A stretch of DNA of 64,000 nucleotides. Origin: Lethocerus indicus. Lineage: Eukaryota > Arthropoda > Insecta > Hemiptera > Belostomatidae. Position numbers and translations under genes: made by a program. Below, in pieces: positions 57,794 to 64,000 of this stretch; the stretch's first letter is position 1, and every line of letters begins with the position of its first letter. The notes beneath the pieces were generated by a model, which was not told the DNA's origin, did not search any database, and was given only the letters and a program-made list of their open reading frames with translations. The stretch lies in the NCBI GenBank assembly GCA_019843655.1, contig JACDQD010000001.1:39211392-39275391 (forward strand), written 5' to 3'.

Positions 57794-60700
57794 TGTGTCT
57801 GTGTGTGTCTGTGTCTGTGTCTGTGTGTGTCAATTTAATTTTGAAAAGTGTTCCATCATTAATTTCAAATCTGCTTGGTGCCAGACGTTTTAATTAAATA
57901 ATAATAGACTGTATAAATTTTTGATTGACTTATCTTGTACAAATCTTATATTTATTCCTCCTATATTTACTTTTAATTGTCTTCAATTCTGTCATATGTA
58001 GCAAGTTTCTTTTTATGAAATATAATTGTAGTTTAGAAGAATACTGTGTTAAATAGTAGCAGTAGGTTATTCCCAGTGCTCTATTGTAAAATTATTGCAA
58101 TATAAAATTTGCATTCAACTTCATTATTTCATAAATTATTACCTGGGTTCAGTCTCAGTTTGGTTTTGCATATGCTGATTATTCTTTGATTTGAGAAACT
58201 TTATGGAGCATACATTGATTAAATATTATTTTTAAGGCATATTACATTTATAGGCATAATATTTATTATTCCATATTGATTCCTTAATTTTCCTTTGTTT
58301 TCTAATACATATAAATTTATTATTTAAATTAAAAAATATAGTTTATTCAATAATTTATTTATTTTTAAATATATGTTTGGGGTCTATGAGGGTTCACAGT
58401 ATCACTCTGCGATTTTCTGTCTCGACTGTTTGGTCTTAAACTAGACTGGATTCAGTTTTTCATCATCATCACTAGTATTGTGTCAGTAATAAATCAAGAT
58501 CTTATGTGTGTTAGTTATTGCATGGTGGTTATTTTACTTGACAGAAAGATGTATCCTGTCACAGTAATGTCAAGAAACAGAAAATCACAATACTATATTT
58601 GTTTATACTATTATATAAGTATTCATATAGTTTCCTATTTGCTCCCTTAGTCATGTACTTATGTTTCAGATGTTGATCTGTTGCGAGAATAAGTTGGTCA
58701 TGTCTGTACGTCTCCCTGATGATCTCTTGGGATTCATTAATTATTCCTCTTTTGAAGATCTGTAAAATCAAAGATGATAAATGAAACTTTTTGATGTATT
58801 AAGTTTTTATCGTGTTAGATAACTTTGATTTTATATATATATATATGTATATATGTATGTGGTATATTCAAATGAAACCTACCATTTTTAGTGTCAGCGT
58901 ACCATTTTTATTCAAGTATTCCAAATAAATTGCTACCTGTATTTAGATATATTGTTGAATAGACTCTATAACTCCAGCTGCCCTCAGAGGATACGTTTCA
59001 GTTGACTGAAGATACAGATGGAAGTTGAAGGAACAGATCGAAACTGTAGACCGGATTGGGTTTACACAGCATGAGATTGCGCTTGCAATATATAAGGATT
59101 ACCCCTCAGGATAACTGTTTTGATTGTTTATTTTTAATTCAGTAGTACTATACTGCTGTACATTAATGGCATCGATGAGTTCTTTAAAATGAATAAGTAA
59201 TGGGCCTTTACTTATCAGAAAAAAGAGTTTCAACATGACATTTTCATGTGATGGTGCATTCTGCAAATTTCCTGCACAAACCCCTTAACAGATGTCTTTG
59301 AGACAGGTATCACCATGTACAGTTACTGTATGGTGAATCTGAAGGTCTGCACCTTTCCACTATTCAAAACTGAATTATTGCACATTGATCTGCTTTGGAC
59401 ATAGCATTTAGAACCATGTTTTTATAATGTATTTATTATCGAGTTATAAGGTATTATAAGAAAAAACAGTCATTATGATCTGTGTCATAAATGACACATG
59501 GCACTAGTATTGTGTCATCTACAGTTGGATTAAAAACCCCTGGTAAGAGTTTCAATTGTATCATAAATTTATATATACCTACATATATATATATATATCT
59601 ATATATTTACATGTATTGTCTTTCTGAGGACTTATATATATATATATATCTAAATGTAATTGATGTTATATTTTTGTTTTTCTTATACTTTGTTATATTA
59701 GTTATTAATTAAAGAAAATATTTTGTTGTACTCTCTTTTTATTCACTATCTTATTACAGATAACTTTCATATCTTCTTTCATTTGTTTTTATTCGACATC
59801 TAGCAAAATTATGTCGAAGTGTATAAGTGTATTTTGAATTGGTTCTGATATGTTTATTATGTTGAGGTTTTTTATACTGAAAGTAGTACACTACAAATAT
59901 GGGACTTTATTGATGAAATGGTTATATAAAGTGCTCTTCCTGATAGGTATACAGTGAGCTAATATATTCTTATTGCCAGATAAACTGTGCAAGGGGCTTG
60001 CAACATTTTTAGAAGTTAATATTTTGAATAGAATAAAGAATCATTCTAAGGATTGATTTGGCTTCAAATCCTAATGACAGACTAAATTTTCCTTTAATTG
60101 GTAATTTGAATTGTGTTCATGTCAGAACACTCATTAGAATAGCAAAGTTTGTAGAGGGTAAAATCTTTAATGAGTATTTATTTTAATTTTAATATGCAGG
60201 CATAACAGACCACAGGATATCTCCTTGTCCTATATAAAAGAAGAAAAGCAAACATTTCAATATGAATGGTAGCGGCAATATCAAAATGGGTAATAATATT
60301 TGATGAATTCATGGATGTGTATTCACTGTCATGGACAGACAATTATTCTGTGGACTAACTATTTTCCAAGTTAATTTCAAAGTTCTTTTTTTTTTAATTT
60401 TGCTAATTCATGATATTGGTTGTGTTATTTAGTTTGCAAAGGAATGGAATTTGAAATAATTAAATGAAATTCACTTCTACAAATTTTATGGTACTTGTTT
60501 CAAGTGCTAAATTTAAAAAAATGGTATAATTGGATTGTTTTACATAAAAAATTGAAAATAATTCTACATTAATAACACATTTCCGAACAATGTTACTAAC
60601 AAAATTGTTGGGAAATCAATTCAGAAATATTAAGGACCATAGTATTTTTAAAATGTAAATTCTACCAGGCATGTCATGTACGTTAGTAAATTAATCATAA

Positions 60701-63700
60701 TTAGGGATGGTGAAGGGAAAAATAAGCACTCATAAAATGAATGGAGGCTCAGAGTGTGGAACCCGGAGGTCAGTTTCGACAGATAAAATTTTCATTTCGG
60801 TATTAATTAATAAAAATGAATTCTTTTGAATTTTCATAGCAGCTTTGCAGTTCTTTTCCAATAACCTACATTGTAAGCACTATTTTCATTTATAATGAAA
60901 TTGAAATATACTTAGTAAATATGAAAGTTTTTTATCGTCATTTTTATAGCGCAAATTGGTTTTACCATTATGGGTTTTATTATGAAAGTTTAAGATTGTA
61001 ACATCGAAATTCTTGAGTTCTTTTTTGTATTTCTGCATTTAAACCAATATGCACTAGATTTTCGACAAATTGTAGAAAATAAATTAATTTTCGTATTAGC
61101 ATATACAATTGAGTGTTCTTTGATAGATGAATAGTGTTTTTTCCTGCTTATACCTTTAGTAATATTTACAGTGTTACAGTTGTCTCATCTGTAACTTGTA
61201 ATTGGTCGTAACTTAGTGTTTCTAGCCGACATTTTTTTTGTCGTTTTTTTAATTGTGGTAATTAAAACCGTATCCCTCAGCTTTTGGATTTAGCTGTTAA
61301 TCTTTAATTTTTGATTTATCTTCTTTACTTAGCAGGTAAATACCGAAATTTTTATAACGTCTCGTATCACAGTTTTTCCTGAAACACTGTGGTAATCTTT
61401 TATATCTAATCTCCTGCTTTAAGGCTAATATGTTCGCATATAAATTTTTGTTTATGTAGTTCCCAATTGCTTTTCATTGTATTATGGCGTTGCTGTTTTA
61501 TTTTTCATTAACTAATTTCATTAAATTTAAGGGTATATTTTTCCCTTCTAAGCATGGAGCTACAGTCCAATTTTGTTTGTTAACATCTACTTATTTAATC
61601 TAAATTTTTGAAATTACTTGATAAGTGTATTTGGAACACATTTGTTTAATGAAATGTCTTAATTTGTGTCATAATTATTAGATGGATTTTTATGTGCATA
61701 TATAAGAAAGTAAGACACACCTAAAATGGAAAAACATTTTCAGAATAATATTTCAGGAGTAAGTCAAATTATTAACTGATTAATTGTTTCATAGCAAGGA
61801 TGACTAAATCAACCGATGGGCTAGAATCAGTGGGTTGAACTGTGATAAACATTCTCTTTTTTTTATATTAAAATTTCATATCACCAAACTGCCTGCGTAC
61901 TTAAATTTTGAACTTCTTCGCACATGTAGACATGAGAATCGAAATAGCGAACATTTAAGGTGGGAGAGAGTCATTGCTCTTGGTCTTGGGATTGTTAGAA
62001 TCCAAGCGCACATTTTTGTAACTTCACTTGGTTCAAAAATCGTTAACAGGCTCTTGTACAATACACAAGCACGATCTATTGAAAAAATTCTATGTGTCAT
62101 AAGAGTGAAGCAATTTTTAGAGGCTGATACTAAATGATAACTGTTTTAATTTCCTATCTAAATATTTTATGCAAACAATTAGTTTTGCTGTGACCTCTGT
62201 GAAAGAAATTTAAAATTCAAGGTAATTTTTCTCTCAAAAAATTGTTCTTCTTAAATGCACACTTTCTTTCTTGTTGCACCTAGCTTAACTGTGTATAATA
62301 AGATTATATAATAGGAAGGTGCAGTGAAATTTATATTTTGTCTGTATGAGACTGAACAGAACAGCTGTTGATATGAACAGTTCAGTTTTAAACAAATATT
62401 TAACATTTAACAGAGCATATATTTTCTGAGACAACAATATGTATGTAAACCCAAAAGTGCATATTTTTCTCAGATGGAAATGTACTTATTGTATAATCTT
62501 ATTCTACAGGTAGGAACAAGTACAAATTATGATTCTGCTAAATTATTTTATCCTATGTATATTAGGTAATTAAAGATTATAACCAGAACAAAACTCTGCC
62601 CATTTTATATCTATCTTCTAGTTAGATATTTGGGAGATATTGATAACCTTTTTACTAAATATAATGTAATTAAATATTAATGTACTGTAATTAATATTAC
62701 AGAGTATGACATTGTACTTTTGATGGTAATCGGGGAATTATATTTTGGATCACTTAATTCTGAATGAATCCTTTCATTGAAATTTGAAAGTAGAATTCAT
62801 TGACTAATGTAACATGTGGAAACAGTTTCAATATTTAACCCGTTGTTAAGAAATCTGAATAGATTGCGTTGGTTCATAAAAGCAGAAATTATTCTTTTTA
62901 TTGTTTTTATTATTTCCATTGTTATTCCTATCAATACTTCCTACATTTCGGTTGTTCTAAGTCCCAACAGAACAAAATCATATCGACGTACTATAGTCAA
63001 CGCAGCGCACTGTCGATAAGTGATGGCAGGACGAATTCGAACTTGAATTACTGAATTCACCATTTGGGACATAAACAGACTTTTTTGATTAACCAATTTG
63101 TTATTCGACCTTTTAACATTATCGCCACCGTGAGAGCACTCTTCGTGACGATCGCGCCATATGAAAAAATATCTTGCAGTCAGTGGCGCAACTGTTAAAC
63201 TTTCCGTGTGACACCTCTAAAAAATGTGTTTGAAACTTACTTTATGTATATATACACACACGTAAAGTTAAACAACACATTTAAAAAAGGAAACTGACAT
63301 CTATTGTGTCAGTTATTAGATTGTTTTTAGGATTTAACGGTTTTAGGTGTCGCGAAATCGTACAGATATGATCTCAACGAACCCGTTACAATAGAGAATC
63401 TATATTCCTTCTGAAGTAATATTTTTCTTGTAATTAAGTAAGGCACGTTAGAATGGTTTCACGTTTTTAAGAAGTGTTTTTTTATACGATGCGTTGCCAC
63501 GAACGAATATCGTTTTCGGTTCTCCTGAGTTAGGAATTTTTAAAAATTAAAATCAAGCGCAAGCGGGAAATAATTCGCCCGGGCTTCGATTATTTAAGCC
63601 CGTGTAAAGAGAATTCTGAAGTTTCGAAAAGGCCAATTTCTGTCGATTGAACAACGTTTTTTCTTAATGCCTTCGAATTTAAATTCGTCCGTACGCACCC

Positions 63701-64000
63701 CCACTCGCGCTCCGCCGCTGCTTTGAAAATCAATAGCTTTTCTTCCCTCTTTATGAGGAGAACAATTGGCAAAAAAAGGAAGTCGTTTAAACGATCCCGC
63801 CCGTAGGTTTTATAATCCGCGGGGGTGTTATGGGAGGCGAAGTAAATTTGAAGTATCCGTCTACGGCTTAATAGGGATCCCGTTCGAAACAACGATGACC
63901 TTCTATTGTGAAATGTTCTCACAATTATTTCTTTCATTATTTGGCAAAATTCAATCGTAGAAGGCGTTGAAATAAGATGGAACCTCGTTAAATTTTGAAC
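57703..64000. other. Large intron or 3' flank of the WD40 gene; no convincing exon
   Basis: 6.3 kb of mostly AT-rich DNA in which I could not place the next exon after 57702. It holds a (GT)n tract (57738-57829), TA tracts near 58833 and 59581-59650, and a CTGAAGATAC...GATCGAAAC element near 59006-59043 that resembles retroelement 3' ends. The last kilobase (about 63.0-64.0 kb) becomes CpG-rich. Open frames at 61835-62137 and 63590-63937 are unsupported. Confidence 0.45.
57738..57829. repeat. (GT)n microsatellite with CTGT interruptions
   Basis: About 27 uninterrupted GT units followed by a TGTGTC/TGTCTG-type compound tail, starting 35 bp downstream of the splice donor at 57703. Confidence 0.9.

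Noticed and set aside
61835..62137. 100-aa plus-strand frame in the 3' region
   Set aside because: I looked for a continuation of the WD40 protein or a transposase. There is no WD motif, no splice acceptor in the right place and no family resemblance.
62511..62566. Possible 56-base exon (acceptor TTATTCTACAG, donor GTAATT)
   Set aside because: It joins 57702 in phase and stays open but encodes nothing like a WD blade, and it is too short to trust without transcripts.
63590..63937. 115-aa minus-strand frame near the right edge
   Set aside because: It lies in CpG-rich DNA with an overlapping frame on the other strand, and no domain is recognised.

Overview
The window looks like nuclear DNA of an insect. 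It has short spliced exons with GT-AG introns of about 0.1-2.5 kb, an AT-rich background with (TA)n and (GT)n microsatellites, a mariner-type remnant, and proteins of animal families (myosin XVIII, TMEM192, a WD40 protein). The order cannot be fixed from sequence alone. I found no rRNA, confident tRNA or CRISPR.

Layout. (1) 1-16.17 kb, minus strand: an unconventional myosin XVIII gene (MYO18A / Drosophila Mhcl family) with a KE-rich N-terminus, a PDZ domain, a motor, IQ-like motifs and a long coiled-coil tail. It runs off the left edge. A separate first coding exon at 4078-4551 predicts a headless tail-only isoform from an internal promoter. (2) 16.2-20.3 kb: divergent intergenic DNA with three or more copies of a diverged repeat of about 0.55 kb and a 30-bp minisatellite. 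(3) 20.3-42.4 kb, plus strand: a gene that I think matches the insect gene family of Drosophila CG45076. It has a short shared first exon and at least four alternative C-termini, one of them a roughly 28-copy AEEAR(K/L) helix. Its introns hold a 2.4-kb fold-back element, a mariner remnant and a hammerhead-like motif. (4) 46.2-48.9 kb, minus strand: a complete six-exon TMEM192 (245 aa), convergent with gene 3. (5) 49.4-57.7 kb and probably beyond, plus strand: a WD40-repeat protein resembling the C-terminal half of ZNF106, head-to-head with TMEM192. From 57.7 kb to the end I see no convincing exon.

Base composition differs by block. The 19.5-42.4 kb block (gene 3) and the last kilobase are visibly richer in G+C and CpG. 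The myosin, TMEM192 and WD40 genes are AT-rich and CpG-poor. In insects with gene-body methylation this would fit broadly expressed methylated genes next to an unmethylated tissue-specific gene, but that is inference.

Exon boundaries were set by eye from splice signals, reading-phase continuity and remembered similarity to family members. The least certain ones are flagged.
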